Source of the DNA: an uncultured Prevotellaceae bacterium
GTDB taxonomy: Bacteria > Bacteroidota > Bacteroidia > Bacteroidales > Muribaculaceae
NCBI GenBank assembly: GCA_937896015.1
Contig: CALBLR010000153.1
Location: 1 to 5,847 of the forward strand
Reading direction: 5' to 3'
DNA: 5,847 nucleotides
In this document: positions 5,769-5,847 of the stretch, one piece after another
Layout: the number at the start of each line of letters is the position of its first letter
How positions within the stretch are numbered: the stretch's first letter is position 1
Translations under genes and position numbers: made by a program
The notes under the pieces: generated by a model
Told to the model about the DNA's origin: nothing
The model's input: only the letters and a program-made list of their open reading frames with translations
Database searches by the model: none

Positions 5769-5847
5769 ATGAAGTATTATCTTAACATCGGTTCAAATCT
5801 TGGCGACCGACAGGCGGTGATAAGGCTTGCGGTGGAGAGGCTCGCCC
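5769..5847 (+). CDS. folK: HPPK (folate biosynthesis pyrophosphokinase), 5' part only
   Basis: The 26 visible codons begin MKYYLNIGSNLGDRQAVIRL. The YLNIGSNLGDR segment (residues 4-14) is the N-terminal signature of 6-hydroxymethyl-7,8-dihydropterin pyrophosphokinase, which transfers pyrophosphate from ATP to hydroxymethyl-dihydropterin on the way to folate; the GSN loop lies at its pterin site. The catalytic residues lie further on, outside the window. The ATG at 5769 starts the usual short N-terminus and has no Shine-Dalgarno. An overlapping eight-codon frame (ATG at 5759) shares the region but has no support. The gene follows a terminator-like element and no clear consensus promoter is visible before it, so how it is transcribed is open. 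Confidence 0.88.
   Translation, partial: MKYYLNIGSNLGDRQAVIRLAVERLA

Noticed and set aside
5759..5785. Eight-codon frame overlapping the folK start, as a regulatory leader peptide
   Set aside because: It is short enough to occur by chance, has no ribosome-binding signal and encodes no telling run of codons.
1..5847. CRISPR array, insertion sequence, tRNA or a new defence system
   Set aside because: No regularly spaced repeats, transposase, tRNA-like fold or defence-type domain was seen on either strand. The content is dominated by conserved housekeeping genes.

Overview
The window looks like chromosomal DNA from the Bacteroidota, order Bacteroidales. A gut lineage such as Muribaculaceae is plausible, but that is inference. 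Three things support the assignment. The NusA and IF2 proteins closely resemble the Bacteroides versions as I remember them. None of the genes has a convincing Shine-Dalgarno sequence, and most starts sit in A/T-rich leaders. Upstream of rimP there is an exact match to the Bacteroidota promoter consensus (TTTG, 20 bases, TAnnTTTG). Coding DNA is GC-rich and the gaps are mostly AT-rich.

Layout, all on the + strand. Bases 1-120 hold the 3' end of an unidentified gene whose product ends in a transmembrane helix. Bases 157-759 encode a 200-residue protein with an N-terminal zinc ribbon, a winged-helix domain resembling the FtsK gamma (DNA-reading) domain, and a C-terminal membrane anchor. The 187-base gap at 760-946 holds an AT-rich stretch, a 23-base near-palindrome, a 10-base direct repeat, a good promoter, and then a hairpin with a U-tract lying inside the predicted rimP leader. 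Next come rimP (947-1414), nusA (1424-2689) and infB (2806-5643), the conserved cluster for 30S maturation, transcription elongation/termination and translation initiation. The nusA-infB gap carries two strong GC-rich hairpins without U-tracts. After infB there is one small hairpin and then a long, internally structured hairpin with a U-tract. The window ends in the first 26 codons of folK (5769 onward).

How it fits together: RimP matures the 30S subunit, IF2 places initiator tRNA on it, and NusA modulates RNA polymerase. Their co-transcription is conserved in many bacteria. The terminator-like hairpin just after the predicted start site makes NusA-dependent attenuation a reasonable hypothesis, since NusA autoregulation of this operon is known elsewhere. 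The terminator before folK suggests the operon ends at infB. rbfA, which lies downstream of infB in E. coli and B. subtilis, is not the next gene here.

Most of the window is housekeeping DNA. The parts most likely to be undescribed are the zinc-ribbon/FtsK-gamma-like/membrane protein and its truncated neighbour, the rimP leader, the paired hairpins before infB, and the structured element before folK. I see no tRNA, rRNA, CRISPR array, insertion sequence or phage gene.
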